The notes: a model not told the origin generated them from the letters alone. Counted from the first letter of the stretch, positions 16,875 to 26,567 are shown. The stretch is DNA of 64,000 nucleotides from an uncultured Pelagibacteraceae bacterium (GCA_902544525.1 CACCCN010000003.1:1-64000); one strand, 5' to 3'. Translations and numbers: made by a program.

Positions 16875-18764
16875 TTAACCTAATACACCAGCAGTCAGCA
16901 AAGACTCTTTAATTTCATCTAAGATCAATGGATCATCAATTGTAGGCGGTAAATTAAATTCCTCCTTATCAGCAATTTTGCGCATAGTGCCTCTTAAGAC
17001 TTTTCCTGATCGTGTTTTGGGTAGTCTTTTAAGTACAATAGTTTTTTTATAAGCCGCAACAGGACCAAGTTGTTCCCTTATCATTTTAACACATTCATGT
17101 GTGATATCAGTTTCAGCTTTTGTAGTTCCATTTTTTAAAATTATAAAACCTAATGGTAATTGACCTTTAAGTTTATCAGCAACACCAACCACTGCACATT
17201 CAGCAACATCTGGATGTTCAGATAAAACTTCCTCCATTGCGCCAGTTGAAAGTCTGTGTCCAGCAACATTAATAATGTCATCCGTGCGTGACATAATCCA
17301 TACATCACCCTCTTCATCGATATAGCCAGCATCGTAGGTTTGATAATAGCCAGGATAGTTGCTCATATAATTTTCTTTATATCGTTCATCGGCATTCCAT
17401 AATGTTGGAAAAGTGCCTGGGGGCAATGGTAATTCAACAACTACATCACCCATTTCACCTGCTTTACATTCAGAGCCATCATCTTGTAACACTTTCACAT
17501 TATAGCCAGGTACGGGTTTACCAGCAGAACCATATTTTGTTGGAAATAGACCTAACCCAGCACAATTGGCAGTAATCGCCCAACTAGTTTCTGTCTGCCA
17601 CCAATGGTCAATGACAGGTTTATGCAATAGGTTTTCTGCCCATTTAATTGTATCTGGGTCTGCTCTTTCTCCAGCTAAGAAAAGTGATTCAAAAGCTGAT
17701 AAATCATATTTTTTGAAAAATTCACCATCTGGATCCTCCTTCTTAATTGCTCTAAAGGCAGTAGGTGCAGTAAAGAGAGATTTAACTTTGTACTCTGAAA
17801 TAATTCGCCAAAATTCACCTGCATCAGGGGTACCTACAGGCTTACCTTCAAACAAAACTGTCGTGCAACCATGAAATAATGGGGCATAAACTATATAAGA
17901 ATGACCAACAATCCATCCGATATCACTGGCTGACCACCACACATCCCCTGGATTAATATTATAAACATTTTTCATAGTCCATTTTAAAGCAACTACATGA
18001 CCACCTATGTCTCTAACAATGCCTTTCGGTGTACCAGTTGTACCTGATGTGTAGAGAATATAAGCTGGATCATTCGCATCCATAATTTCACAATCCGCAG
18101 GCACAACATCTTTAATAAACTCATTCCAGTCAATTTGATTTTCAGCTAACTCAACTTCTTTTTGTTCACGTCGAAAAAATATTGAAGCCAGTGGCTTATG
18201 TTTTGCAATATTAATTGCTTCATTAATAAGGGGTTGGTATTCGATAATTCGTCCAGGCTCTATTCCACATGATGCGGTAAGTATTAATTTTGCTTTTGAG
18301 TCATCAATACGATTTGCAAGTTCATTTGCAGCAAAGCCACCAAAGACTACCGAGTGTACTGCACCAATTCTAGCACAAGCAAGAATAGCCATGACTGCTT
18401 CAGGTATCATCGGCATATAAATGATTACTCGGTCACCTTTTTCAACGCCTTGTTTTTTCAAGCCACCTGCAATTTCAGCTACCCGATCTCTCAAAACCGA
18501 GTACGTATAGAAATTTTTATTTCCAGTTATGGGGCTATCGTAAATTAATGCAAGTCGTTCGCCGTTGCCTTCGTCAATGTGTCTATCTAAAGCATTATAA
18601 CATGTATTAATTTTGCCATTTTTGTACCACTTGTAAAATGGTGGACCATCTGTATGTAGTACTTTTTCATACGGCTCATACCAAATGACATCTTTGGCAA
18701 CTTCATCCCAAAACTCTTCTTTGCTCTTAATAGACTGGTTAAATGTATCTAAATATTTATTCAT
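16875..18764 (-). CDS. prpE: Propionyl-CoA synthetase (AMP-forming)
   Basis: 629 residues from the ATG giving MNKYLDTFNQSIK; an upstream in-frame start adding seven hydrophobic residues is less likely. Adenylate-forming motifs: YTSGTTGTPKGIV, DHWWQTETSWAI, YQTYDAGYIDEEGD and the catalytic Lys in KTRSGKVLRG. The N-terminal FWDEVAKDVIWYEPYEKVLH...PPFYKWYKNGKINTCYNALDRH pattern is that of PrpE rather than acetyl-CoA synthetase. It activates propionate (and probably acetate) to the CoA ester. It is followed by a hydroxyacid dehydrogenase and is divergent from an aldehyde dehydrogenase that could supply the acid. Confidence 0.9.
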   Translation of the reverse strand: MNKYLDTFNQSIKSKEEFWDEVAKDVIWYEPYEKVLHTDGPPFYKWYKNGKINTCYNALDRHIDEGNGERLALIYDSPITGNKNFYTYSVLRDRVAEIAGGLKKQGVEKGDRVIIYMPMIPEAVMAILACARIGAVHSVVFGGFAANELANRIDDSKAKLILTASCGIEPGRIIEYQPLINEAINIAKHKPLASIFFRREQKEVELAENQIDWNEFIKDVVPADCEIMDANDPAYILYTSGTTGTPKGIVRDIGGHVVALKWTMKNVYNINPGDVWWSASDIGWIVGHSYIVYAPLFHGCTTVLFEGKPVGTPDAGEFWRIISEYKVKSLFTAPTAFRAIKKEDPDGEFFKKYDLSAFESLFLAGERADPDTIKWAENLLHKPVIDHWWQTETSWAITANCAGLGLFPTKYGSAGKPVPGYNVKVLQDDGSECKAGEMGDVVVELPLPPGTFPTLWNADERYKENYMSNYPGYYQTYDAGYIDEEGDVWIMSRTDDIINVAGHRLSTGAMEEVLSEHPDVAECAVVGVADKLKGQLPLGFIILKNGTTKAETDITHECVKMIREQLGPVAAYKKTIVLKRLPKTRSGKVLRGTMRKIADKEEFNLPPTIDDPLILDEIKESLLTAGVLG

Positions 18765-18941
18765 AATTTTTATCAATAAAACCATAGGCTTAATCGATAA
18801 GCAAATAAAATATAATTCTTATATAAATTTAATAATTCATATTAAAAAATATTATTAAATGTCAGTTCTTTTTACTTGAATAGGAAAATTTTTAGGTTCA
18901 AAATATTTCTTTAAATTAATTAATTTACTGGGGAGTAAAAA

Positions 18942-20480
18942 ATGACACAAATAAACATAAGCCCCTCGTTGGAAACCAAGCATCTTGAAGTTGCTTATCC
19001 ATTCAAGGCAAAGTATGGAAACTATATTAACGGAGAATTCGTTGAACCTAAATCAGGACAGTATTTTGAAAATTGTTCACCAATTACTGGTGAAGTAATT
19101 TGCGAAATAGCTAGATCTAATGGCGATGATGTAAACGCAGCACTTGATGCAGCACATGCAGCCTTTCCTGCTTGGGGTAAAACATCTTTAGCTGAACGGG
19201 CAAACATTCTAAATAAAATTGCTGACGTTATGGAAAGTAACTTAATGTTGCTTGCAGCTGCTGAAACAATTGATAATGGAAAACCAATTAGAGAAACAGT
19301 TAACGCTGATATGGCTCTTGCAATTGATCACTTTAGATATTTTGCAGGTTGTATTAGAGCTGAAGAAGGTTCCATTGCTGAAATTGATGCCAACACATAT
19401 GCTTATCACTTTAAAGAGCCATTAGGTGTTGTTGGTCAAATTATTCCATGGAACTTTCCATTACTTATGGCTACTTGGAAAATTGCGCCAGCATTAGCTG
19501 CGGGTAACTGTATTGTTTTGAAACCAGCTGAACAAACACCAGCTTCTATTAATGTTTTAATGGAGTTAATTGGTGACTTACTTCCTGCTGGAGTGTTAAA
19601 CATTGTCAGTGGCTATGGACTTGAAGCTGGTAAACCTCTTGCCTCATCTGATAGAGTAGCAAAGGTTGCATTTACTGGTGAAACAACTACTGGTCGACTA
19701 ATTATGCAATATGCTTCGCAAAATCTAATTCCAGTCACTTTAGAATTAGGTGGTAAATCTCCAAACATTTTCTTTGAAGATATAATGCAAGCTGATGATG
19801 CTTATTTTGATAAGTGTCTTGAAGGATTTACTATGTTTGCCTTAAACCAAGGTGAAGTATGTACTTGTCCTAGTAGAGCATTAATTCAAGAGTCTATCTA
19901 CGATGCATTCATGGAAAAAGCTTTGAAGAGAGTTGCAGCAATTACGCAAGGCAATTCATTGCAAATGGAAACAATGATAGGTGCCCAAGCATCTACTGAG
20001 CAGATGGAGAAAATTTCTTCATACTTGAAACTGGGTAAAGATGAGGGTGCTGAAGTTCTTGCCGGTGGTAATGTTGCTAAATTAAACAGTGGACTAGAAA
20101 ATGGCTACTATATTGAACCAACGGTCTTTAAAGGAAATAACAAAATGCGTATTTTCCAAGAAGAAATCTTTGGTCCAGTAGTATCTGTTACTACTTTTAA
20201 AGATGAAGCAGAAGCACTTGAAATAGCTAATGATACTCTTTACGGTCTTGGTGCTGGAGTTTGGTCAAGAGATGCCAATCTAGCATTTAGAATGGGAAGA
20301 GGAATTCAAGCTGGTCGTGTGTGGACTAACTGTTACCATGCCTATCCTGCGCATGCTGCCTTTGGCGGATATAAGCAGTCAGGTATTGGTAGAGAAAATC
20401 ACAAAATGATGCTTGATCACTATAGGCAAACTAAAAATTTATTAGTATCCTATGATCCAAATAAATTAGGATTCTTTTAG
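18942..20480 (+). CDS. Aldehyde dehydrogenase, ExaC/AldB type
   Basis: 512 residues. It begins with the ~30-residue N-terminal arm typical of acetaldehyde dehydrogenases AldB/ExaC ([18 protein letters not shown]). Catalytic residues: Glu in LELGGKSPN and Cys307 in GEVCTCPSR, the CTCPSR form being characteristic of this subgroup. [13 protein letters not shown] and [14 protein letters not shown] are also present. It oxidises short aliphatic aldehydes such as acetaldehyde. A ggggag Shine-Dalgarno precedes the start. A strong hairpin and then its usual partner DUF779 follow. Divergent prpE could activate the acid product. Confidence 0.93.
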   Translation: MTQINISPSLETKHLEVAYPFKAKYGNYINGEFVEPKSGQYFENCSPITGEVICEIARSNGDDVNAALDAAHAAFPAWGKTSLAERANILNKIADVMESNLMLLAAAETIDNGKPIRETVNADMALAIDHFRYFAGCIRAEEGSIAEIDANTYAYHFKEPLGVVGQIIPWNFPLLMATWKIAPALAAGNCIVLKPAEQTPASINVLMELIGDLLPAGVLNIVSGYGLEAGKPLASSDRVAKVAFTGETTTGRLIMQYASQNLIPVTLELGGKSPNIFFEDIMQADDAYFDKCLEGFTMFALNQGEVCTCPSRALIQESIYDAFMEKALKRVAAITQGNSLQMETMIGAQASTEQMEKISSYLKLGKDEGAEVLAGGNVAKLNSGLENGYYIEPTVFKGNNKMRIFQEEIFGPVVSVTTFKDEAEALEIANDTLYGLGAGVWSRDANLAFRMGRGIQAGRVWTNCYHAYPAHAAFGGYKQSGIGRENHKMMLDHYRQTKNLLVSYDPNKLGFF

Positions 20481-20493
20481 AAACTAATAATAA

Positions 20494-20519
20494 TGGCCTC
20501 CTATTAATTTAGGAGGCCA
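20494..20519 (+). terminator. Stem-loop between aldehyde dehydrogenase and DUF779
   Basis: A perfect 10-base-pair, GC-rich inverted repeat (TGGCCTCCTA / TAGGAGGCCA) with a six-base loop starts 13 bases after the stop codon. No T run follows, so termination is probably partial. It may set a lower level of the following DUF779 gene or stabilise the upstream message. Confidence 0.6.
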
Positions 20520-20542
20520 CTTATAATATTTAAAGGTAAATC

Positions 20543-20890
20543 ATGACTGAACAACATGTGATGGAAGTCTCAGCTACTGAAGCTGCTCTTGACTTGATAC
20601 AAGAACTCAAAGGTAAATATGGAGATGATCTTATCTTTCATCAATCAGGAGGATGTTGCGATGGAAGTGCACCAATGTGCTATGAGGCCAAAGATTTTTT
20701 CTTAGGAGATCAAGATGTCAAGCTTGGTGAAATTGGGGGAGTTCCGTTTTATATGAACAAAGATCAGTATGAAAGATGGAGAAATACCGATCTTATAATT
20801 GATTCTGTTACAGGTATCGGTGGGATGTTTTCATTGGATAATGGTACTGGCAGAAGATTTCTAACACGATCAACTGTTTGTGCAGTCTAA
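20543..20890 (+). CDS. DUF779 protein, acetaldehyde dehydrogenase partner
   Basis: 115 residues, the usual length of DUF779. The conserved cysteine cluster SGGCCDGSAPMC (Cys38, Cys39, Cys46) and the DSVTGIGGMFSLDNGTGRRF segment identify the family. Genes of this family very often follow ExaC/AldB-type aldehyde dehydrogenases, as here; the cysteines suggest metal binding or a redox/thiol role, but the function is not established as far as I know. It lies 22 bases beyond the hairpin. Confidence 0.88.
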   Translation: MTEQHVMEVSATEAALDLIQELKGKYGDDLIFHQSGGCCDGSAPMCYEAKDFFLGDQDVKLGEIGGVPFYMNKDQYERWRNTDLIIDSVTGIGGMFSLDNGTGRRFLTRSTVCAV

Positions 20891-20983
20891 ACACGTCTAA
20901 ATTTCAAAAAAAATTTACATTATTTCTAGAGAATCTAATAACTTCTGTATATTATAGGCAAATTTTCAAAAGCAGAGGTTTCT

Positions 20984-21172
20984 ATGGGTATTCATCATGA
21001 TTATAAGTCAAAAAGAGGCGAAAGAGCGATGGCTAAACAACAGAAACGTGAGGCCAAATTTTCTGATAATTCCGATAAAAAAGAAGAAGAGAAGTTAGTA
21101 AAGGAATTAAAAAAAGCTGGACTAAGTCCTGATGACATCAAGCAATTTTTGGCTGGCCGTGCAAAAGGTTAA
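20984..21172 (+). CDS. Small charged hypothetical protein, 62 aa
   Basis: 62 residues, highly charged (Lys/Glu rich), predicted to be mostly helical with possible coiled coil between residues 18 and 45; it ends in a GLSPDDIKQFLAG segment. A gcagagg Shine-Dalgarno is placed upstream of the ATG and a TATTAT-like -10 lies about 30 bases earlier. I do not recognise a named family. Its last 14 bases overlap a second tiny frame ahead of dcd. Confidence 0.6.
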   Translation: MGIHHDYKSKRGERAMAKQQKREAKFSDNSDKKEEEKLVKELKKAGLSPDDIKQFLAGRAKG

Positions 21173-21275
21173 TAAAAAACTTGAAGAAGATAAGAAAGAG
21201 AAATTATCAGCGGCCTTAAGAGCAAACTTACAAAAGAGAAAACTTTTTCAAAAAAAAATAAATAATAAGGAATAA
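21159..21275 (+). CDS. Very small basic protein (LRANLQKRK type), 38 aa
   Basis: A 38-codon frame with GTG start, overlapping the preceding gene. The product is very basic and helical: KEKLSAALRANLQKRK is the readable core. I recall short alphaproteobacterial proteins with an (A)LRANLxxRKxQ core encoded next to murA, which supports a real gene here, seven bases before dcd. A start inside the frame cannot be excluded. Its function is unknown. Confidence 0.5.
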   Translation: MQKVNKKLEEDKKEKLSAALRANLQKRKLFQKKINNKE

Positions 21276-21281
21276 GAATAT

Positions 21282-21836
21282 ATGACAATAATGTCGGATA
21301 ATTGGATTAAAAAAATGGCCTTAGAGCACGATATGATTGATCCATTCATTGATGGCCAAAAAAAAGATGGAACAATATCTTATGGGGTATCTTCTTATGG
21401 CTATGATGCGAGAGTTTCAAACGAATTTAAAGTTTTTACCAATGTAGACTCTGTAATTGTTGATCCTAAAAACTTTAATGAAAAAGGTTTTGTGGATAGA
21501 ACTGGCGACGAATGCATTATTCCACCAAACTCTTTTGCATTAGCACGAACAGTTGAGTATTTCAAGATACCCAAGGATGTTTTAGTAATATGTCTTGGCA
21601 AATCAACATATGCAAGATGTGGGATTATTGTTAATGTTACTCCTCTGGAACCAGAGTGGGAAGGACACGTGACTTTAGAGTTTTCAAATACAACACCATT
21701 GCCTGCAAAAATTTATGCTAATGAAGGTGCATGTCAATTTTTATTCTATAAAGGTGAAGCTCCACCAGCTGTGACCTATAAAGACAGAAAAGGCAAGTAT
21801 ATGAAACAAGAAGGCGTCACGCTTCCTAAGCTTTAA
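21282..21836 (+). CDS. dcd: dCTP deaminase
   Basis: 184 residues from the first ATG (an ATG three codons later is equally possible). Dcd motifs: [19 protein letters not shown] near residues 28-46, [11 protein letters not shown] and [34 protein letters not shown], which holds the catalytic Glu. The enzyme deaminates dCTP to dUTP as a source of dTTP. It lies 8 bases before murA in the same operon. Confidence 0.96.
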   Translation: MTIMSDNWIKKMALEHDMIDPFIDGQKKDGTISYGVSSYGYDARVSNEFKVFTNVDSVIVDPKNFNEKGFVDRTGDECIIPPNSFALARTVEYFKIPKDVLVICLGKSTYARCGIIVNVTPLEPEWEGHVTLEFSNTTPLPAKIYANEGACQFLFYKGEAPPAVTYKDRKGKYMKQEGVTLPKL

Positions 21837-21844
21837 AATTCATC

Positions 21845-23110
21845 ATGGAAAAAATAGTTATAATTGGAGAAGAACCTCTTCAAGGAACTATTGAAATTAG
21901 TGGCTCAAAAAATGCTTCATTACCACTAATGGCTGCAAGCATCTTAACAGATGAAACCATTGTATTAAAAAATATTCCTAACCTTGCTGATATTCATACT
22001 ATGGCAAGTGTTCTTGAATCTTTGGGGGTAAATTGTAATAAGTCCGATCTAATAAATAAAAATATTATCCAATTGAACTATCATGGAAGCGATAAGGCTC
22101 TTGCAGAATACGATTTAGTTCGAAAAATGCGAGCAAGTATATTGGTCTTAGGACCTCTGCTTGCAAGAAAACGAAAAGCAACTGTATCTATGCCAGGAGG
22201 CTGCGCGATAGGAGCAAGACCGGTCAATATTCACGTAGATGCATTGGCAAAGCTGGGTGGTGAGTTTAATTTAGAAAAAGGATATATCAAATGTGAGGCT
22301 AAATCAGGATTAAAGGGAGCTAAAATTGAACTTCCGATGATATCTGTTGGCGCTACTGAAAATATTATTATGGCAGCTTCTTTAGCCAAAGGAGAAACTG
22401 AGATCAGTAACATTGCTACCGAACCTGAAATTATAGATTTAATTGATTGCTTAAAGTCAATGGGCGCACAAATTGAAGTTCAATCAGATAGAAGAGTTTT
22501 GATTCAAGGTGTGGAAAGTTTAAACGGAACTACGCACTCAGTTATTCCAGACCGTATAGAAGCTGGAACATATATAATTGCCGGTGTAATTACTAAAGGG
22601 GAACTTCAAATAAAGAATGTTAATTTTGATCATATCGCCAATTTACTCTCTGTTTTTGAAAATCTTGAATTAAATATTACTAGAGAAAACAATAATCTAA
22701 TTGTCAAAGAATCTTCTGTAAGTAAAAATATTTCGTTAGATACAAAAGAATATCCTGGATTTCCAACTGACTTACAAGCACAGATAATGGTTTTACTTTC
22801 ATTATCTAAAAATGCTTCAACAATTAGGGAAAATATATTTGAGAATCGATTTATGCACGTGCCTGAATTAAATCGAATGGGTGCAGATATAAATATTAAT
22901 GGCTCTCAAGCAACGATTAATCCCTGTAATGGATTTTCAGGTGCGCAAGTAATGGCAACTGATTTGCGAGCTTCTGTAAGTTTAGTTCTAGCAAGCTTAA
23001 TTGCTAAAGGCGAAACTACCATAAACAGAGTCTATCATCTAGATAGAGGGTATGAAAACTTAGAAAATAAATTAGCTGGATGTGGTGCCAATATAAAAAG
23101 AATACAGTAA
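21845..23110 (+). CDS. murA: UDP-N-acetylglucosamine 1-carboxyvinyltransferase
   Basis: 421 residues. GSKNASLPLMAA at residues 20-31 and the active-site Cys120 in PGGCAIGARPVN, which forms the phosphoenolpyruvate adduct and is the fosfomycin target, are both present. YPGFPTDLQAQIM and DLRASVSLVLASLIAKGETTINRVYHLDRGYE complete the family pattern. It performs the first committed step of peptidoglycan synthesis in the cytoplasm. DUF2948 and hisD follow, a gene order conserved in alphaproteobacteria. Confidence 0.97.
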   Translation: MEKIVIIGEEPLQGTIEISGSKNASLPLMAASILTDETIVLKNIPNLADIHTMASVLESLGVNCNKSDLINKNIIQLNYHGSDKALAEYDLVRKMRASILVLGPLLARKRKATVSMPGGCAIGARPVNIHVDALAKLGGEFNLEKGYIKCEAKSGLKGAKIELPMISVGATENIIMAASLAKGETEISNIATEPEIIDLIDCLKSMGAQIEVQSDRRVLIQGVESLNGTTHSVIPDRIEAGTYIIAGVITKGELQIKNVNFDHIANLLSVFENLELNITRENNNLIVKESSVSKNISLDTKEYPGFPTDLQAQIMVLLSLSKNASTIRENIFENRFMHVPELNRMGADININGSQATINPCNGFSGAQVMATDLRASVSLVLASLIAKGETTINRVYHLDRGYENLENKLAGCGANIKRIQ

Positions 23111-23119
23111 TATAACGCA

Positions 23120-23542
23120 ATGCGTTTAAATGCGATTGATACAGACGAATTAAAAATAATTTCTACAGTTCTTAAAGATGGGCTCATTGAAGTTAGTGAT
23201 GTTAAATACCTACCTTCTATTCGGTCTTTTGTAGCAATGATCACCCGATTTATGTGGGAAGAACAGGCTATTAATAAAGTTAATTTGCGAACAAAAGCAG
23301 TTTTATTTTTTGAAGAAGTGATGTCAGTAACATCAAAAAACATAGATCAAACCGATCAAAAAAATGTGTTAGAGCTGCTAGATTTTAACTATTTTACAAA
23401 TAATGACAAAAATCTAGAAATTGAATTGCTTTTTAAAAATGATGCCACTATAAAAATCGAAACTGAGCTTGTTAAATGCAAGTTAGAAGATCGTGGTGAA
23501 CCATGGTCTGTAAAAAAAGAACAGCCAAAAGAAAAATATTAA
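23120..23542 (+). CDS. DUF2948 family protein
   Basis: 140 residues, normal for DUF2948. The start LNAIDTDELKIISTVLKDGLIEVSDVKYLP, the FVAMITRFMWE segment, and the C-terminal IETELVKCKLEDRGEPW are typical. The family is alphaproteobacterial and found between murA and hisD, exactly as here. No function is known to me. The stop codon shares bases with the hisD start (TAATG). Confidence 0.9.
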   Translation: MRLNAIDTDELKIISTVLKDGLIEVSDVKYLPSIRSFVAMITRFMWEEQAINKVNLRTKAVLFFEEVMSVTSKNIDQTDQKNVLELLDFNYFTNNDKNLEIELLFKNDATIKIETELVKCKLEDRGEPWSVKKEQPKEKY

Positions 23543-24834
23543 TGAAAAAAATAATCAGTAAAGATCTTGATTTTGAAAAACAGTTAAAAGATATTCTATC
23601 TTTTGATAGAGGAGTACCTGCAAACATTGAGGAAACTGTAAAAAAAATAATTACAGATATCAAATCCAATGGAGATGAAGCGGTTATAAAATTAACCAAT
23701 GAACTCGATAACAATAATTTAAATATTGTAGACCTTTTGGTAACTGATGACGAAATTAACGAGGCATCAGATCAAATATCAAAAGAGCTTAAATCTGTAA
23801 TTCAATTGTCACATGATCGGGTTGCTGCATACCACAAAAAACAAATGCCAAAAGATTTAATGTACCAAGATGATTTGGGAATAGAATTGGGATTTATTTG
23901 GAATTCTATAGAGTCAGCTGGTGTATATGTACCTGGTGGTACAGCAAGTTATCCTAGTTCAGTTATTATGAATACCGTCCCAGCTAAAATAGCAGGAGTA
24001 GAAAAAATAATTATGGTTACACCAGCTAATGAAGGTTTTATAAATCCGTTAGTTTTATACGCAGCTAAAATTTCTGGGGTAGACAAAATTTTTAAAGTAG
24101 GTGGCGCTCAAGCCATAGCTGCACTTGCCTATGGCACAAATACAATTGATGCAGTCGATGTAATTGTTGGTCCTGGTAACGCCTATGTTGCAGAGGCAAA
24201 AAAAATGGTTTTTGGGTCAGTTGGTATTGATATGGTTGCAGGACCGTCAGAAATACTTGTAATTGCAGATAAAGATCAAGATGCAAGGAATGTCGCTGCC
24301 GATTTAATTTCTCAAGCAGAACATGATGTAAGCGCTCAAAGTATCTTAATAACTAATGATATTGCTTTAGCCAACTCTGTTGAGCAGGAAATAAATGATC
24401 AGTTATCAGATTTACCTCGAAAAGAAATTGCATCAAAAAGCTGGAATGACAACGGGGCAATTATTGTTGTAGATAACATTGCTGAAGCAATTCAGTTATC
24501 CAATAAGTTTGCACCTGAACATTTACAGTTAATGGTTAATAATCCAAAATCTTATCTTAAAAATATTAAGAATGCGGGAGCAGTATTCTTAGGTCCCAAC
24601 ACACCGGAGGCTATTGGTGACTATATTGCTGGACCAAGTCATGTTTTACCTACATCTAAATCAGCAAAATATTCTTCTGGACTTTCTGTTTTTGATTTTC
24701 TAAAAAGAACTTCAGTTGCTGAGTGCACAAAAGAAAATTTTGAAAAAATTGGATCAGCAGCAAAAGAGTTAGCAATAAATGAAGGGCTTGACGGACACGC
24801 TAGATCAATAGATTATAGGCTTTCAAAAAAATAA
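23542..24834 (+). CDS. hisD: Histidinol dehydrogenase
   Basis: 430 residues from the ATG that overlaps the DUF2948 stop; a longer in-frame extension upstream overlaps DUF2948 and is not expected. Motifs: VYVPGGTASYPSSVIM, VGPGNAYVAEAK, AGPSEILVIAD, ADLISQAEHD (zinc and catalytic region), FAPEHLQL and a C-terminal EGLDGHARSI. It oxidises histidinol to histidine in two NAD-dependent steps. It is separate from hisS-hisZ-hisG further on in this window. Confidence 0.96.
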   Translation: MKKIISKDLDFEKQLKDILSFDRGVPANIEETVKKIITDIKSNGDEAVIKLTNELDNNNLNIVDLLVTDDEINEASDQISKELKSVIQLSHDRVAAYHKKQMPKDLMYQDDLGIELGFIWNSIESAGVYVPGGTASYPSSVIMNTVPAKIAGVEKIIMVTPANEGFINPLVLYAAKISGVDKIFKVGGAQAIAALAYGTNTIDAVDVIVGPGNAYVAEAKKMVFGSVGIDMVAGPSEILVIADKDQDARNVAADLISQAEHDVSAQSILITNDIALANSVEQEINDQLSDLPRKEIASKSWNDNGAIIVVDNIAEAIQLSNKFAPEHLQLMVNNPKSYLKNIKNAGAVFLGPNTPEAIGDYIAGPSHVLPTSKSAKYSSGLSVFDFLKRTSVAECTKENFEKIGSAAKELAINEGLDGHARSIDYRLSKK

Positions 24835-24837
24835 AAT

Positions 24838-25056
24838 ATGTCAAAAGAAGAAATTTTAGAATTTAAAGGCAAAGTATCGGAAATCTTACCAAATGCCATG
24901 TTCAAGGTTGAATTAGAAAATGGTCACTCTGTATTGGCACATACCGCAGGTAGAATGAGAAAAAATAGAATTCGTGTATTGGTAGGTGATGAGGTTTTAG
25001 TTCAGGTAACTCCATATGATCTTACTAAAGGCCGAATTACATTCAGATACAAATAA
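24838..25056 (+). CDS. infA: Translation initiation factor IF-1
   Basis: 72 residues, a single S1-like OB fold with the canonical sequence features: [34 protein letters not shown] and [12 protein letters not shown]. It binds the ribosomal A site during initiation. It starts 3 bases after hisD and precedes maf, an order kept in many alphaproteobacteria. Confidence 0.98.
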   Translation: MSKEEILEFKGKVSEILPNAMFKVELENGHSVLAHTAGRMRKNRIRVLVGDEVLVQVTPYDLTKGRITFRYK

Positions 25057-25073
25057 TCAATAGAGATTTATAG

Positions 25074-25643
25074 TTGCAATTTATACTTGGTAGTTCATCC
25101 CCTAGACGAAAAGAGCTTTTAGAAAGTATTGGGATAATCCCAGATTTAATCATAAGCCCTGATATTGATGAGAGTAATTTAAAAGATGAGCTGCCTACAG
25201 CTTGTGCGAAGAGGTTAGCAAAGAATAAGGCTGTGAAAATCAAAAATGATTATCCTGATTCTTTAATTCTTACTGCTGACAGTATTGCATTTTGTGGTCG
25301 ACGAATAATTGATAAGACTGACAATGTCGAGGTTGCACGTGATTATTTAAAGCTTTTATCTGGCAGGAGGCATAAAGTTGTGACTTCCGTATATGTGGCA
25401 CATAATAATAAAAGTATTTCTAGAACTGTTAAGACAACAATAAATTTTAAAAATCTAAATAAGCATGAAATTGAGTGGTACTTAGAAAGTGAAGAATGGA
25501 TAAATGTAGCAGGGGCATACAAGATTCAAGGTAAAGCAGCAGGTTTTATAAAATCTATAAATGGTTCTTATAGTAACGTTGTCGGTTTGCCTCTATATGA
25601 GGTAAAAAATATGCTTTTTTCTGTTGGTTATTTATTTAAATGA
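25074..25643 (+). CDS. maf: Maf-family nucleoside triphosphate pyrophosphatase
   Basis: 189 residues, with a TTG start that places LGSSSPRRKELL at the N terminus as expected. Other family motifs are LTADSIAFCGRRIIDK, LSGRRHKVVTSV, and the C-terminal AGAYKIQGKAAGFIKSINGSYSNVVGLPLYEV. Maf proteins hydrolyse non-canonical or standard NTPs (dTTP/UTP type) and have been linked to septum control. It lies 17 bases after infA. Confidence 0.93.
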   Translation: MQFILGSSSPRRKELLESIGIIPDLIISPDIDESNLKDELPTACAKRLAKNKAVKIKNDYPDSLILTADSIAFCGRRIIDKTDNVEVARDYLKLLSGRRHKVVTSVYVAHNNKSISRTVKTTINFKNLNKHEIEWYLESEEWINVAGAYKIQGKAAGFIKSINGSYSNVVGLPLYEVKNMLFSVGYLFK

Positions 25644-25675
25644 AATAGTTATTAATTAAATAATTAAAAAAAATA

Positions 25676-26362
25676 ATGTTCAAAGTCATTTTTTTACTAT
25701 TGCCATTTATATTGATTTATACCCCTCAGCTTTGGGTAAGATATATTTTTAATAAATATGATAAAGAAATAGATGATATGCCATTTAATGGATATCAATT
25801 TGGTAATAAAATTTTATCAGAAAAAAATTTAAATAAAGTTGAAATTGAAACTACCAAAATTGGTGATCACTATGATGCTGAAAAGAAAAGAGTGCGTGTC
25901 TTAGAACAAAGGATGGGTAAGAAAAGTCTAACTAGTATATCTATTGTTTGTCATGAAATTGGACACGCATTACAAGATGAATATGACTATAAACTATTGG
26001 GTTTAAGACAAACCCTTGTAAAAAAAACTCTTTGGATACAATACTTAGGCTCTGGAATTTTTTATGTTGGTCTTCCAGTTATACTCGCTACTGGAATGCC
26101 ATCTTTGATATTTGTTTGCCTAGGAATTGCGTTAGTAGCATCAATCGTTAATATTTTAATTCATCTCGTTACTCTTCCAGTTGAATTTGATGCAAGCTTT
26201 AATAGGGCTATGCCAATTTTATCTGAGAATGTTCCAGAACATTACCTTGGTCATTGTAAATCAATATTAAAAGCTGCAGCGTATACATACTTAGCCGGCT
26301 CACTTATAAGCATCTTTAATGTAAGAAATCTTTTGATATTATTTAGATCAATACGAAGGTAG
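25676..26362 (+). CDS. Membrane zinc metallopeptidase (YugP/PF04298 type)
   Basis: 228 residues. Zinc-binding HEIGH is at residues 93-97 in SIVCHEIGHALQ, and the distal EFDAS segment provides the third ligand, as in PF04298. Hydrophobic segments occur at the N terminus (residues 3-22), at about 120-165, and near the C terminus (205-225), so it is an inner-membrane protein with a cytoplasmic or periplasmic protease domain. YugP-like proteins are poorly characterised. It stands where rng and yacG usually follow maf in relatives. Confidence 0.88.
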   Translation: MFKVIFLLLPFILIYTPQLWVRYIFNKYDKEIDDMPFNGYQFGNKILSEKNLNKVEIETTKIGDHYDAEKKRVRVLEQRMGKKSLTSISIVCHEIGHALQDEYDYKLLGLRQTLVKKTLWIQYLGSGIFYVGLPVILATGMPSLIFVCLGIALVASIVNILIHLVTLPVEFDASFNRAMPILSENVPEHYLGHCKSILKAAAYTYLAGSLISIFNVRNLLILFRSIRR

Positions 26363-26491
26363 ATAAACCATAATTCTTTATAAGAAATCATACTTGCCTA
26401 GTCATGAGCAAATCTTTATAACATTATTATTGAACTGGATTAATTATCTATAGATAAATAGGATTACAATTATTCATTTCATCTATGTAAT

Positions 26492-26567
26492 GGCTCGATA
26501 GCTCAGTTGGTAGAGCAAAGGACTGAAAATCCTTGTGTCGGTGGTTCAAGTCCACCTCGAGCCACCA
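26492..26567 (+). tRNA. tRNA-Phe (anticodon GAA)
   Basis: A complete cloverleaf: acceptor GGCTCGA pairs perfectly with TCGAGCC, the D-arm is GCTC...GAGC, the anticodon stem is AAGGA/TCCTT with loop CTGAAAA (GAA at 26525-26527), and the T-arm is GGTGG TTCAAGT CCACC. The discriminator is A and CCA is encoded. It follows the murA-hisD-infA-maf neighbourhood, as in other alphaproteobacteria. A 14-base palindrome (TTATCTATAGATAA) lies at 26444-26457 upstream. Confidence 0.98.

Noticed and set aside
23035-23343. 102-codon minus-strand frame across the murA/DUF2948 junction
   Set aside because: It runs antisense to two recognised genes in the same operon and shows no recognisable family.
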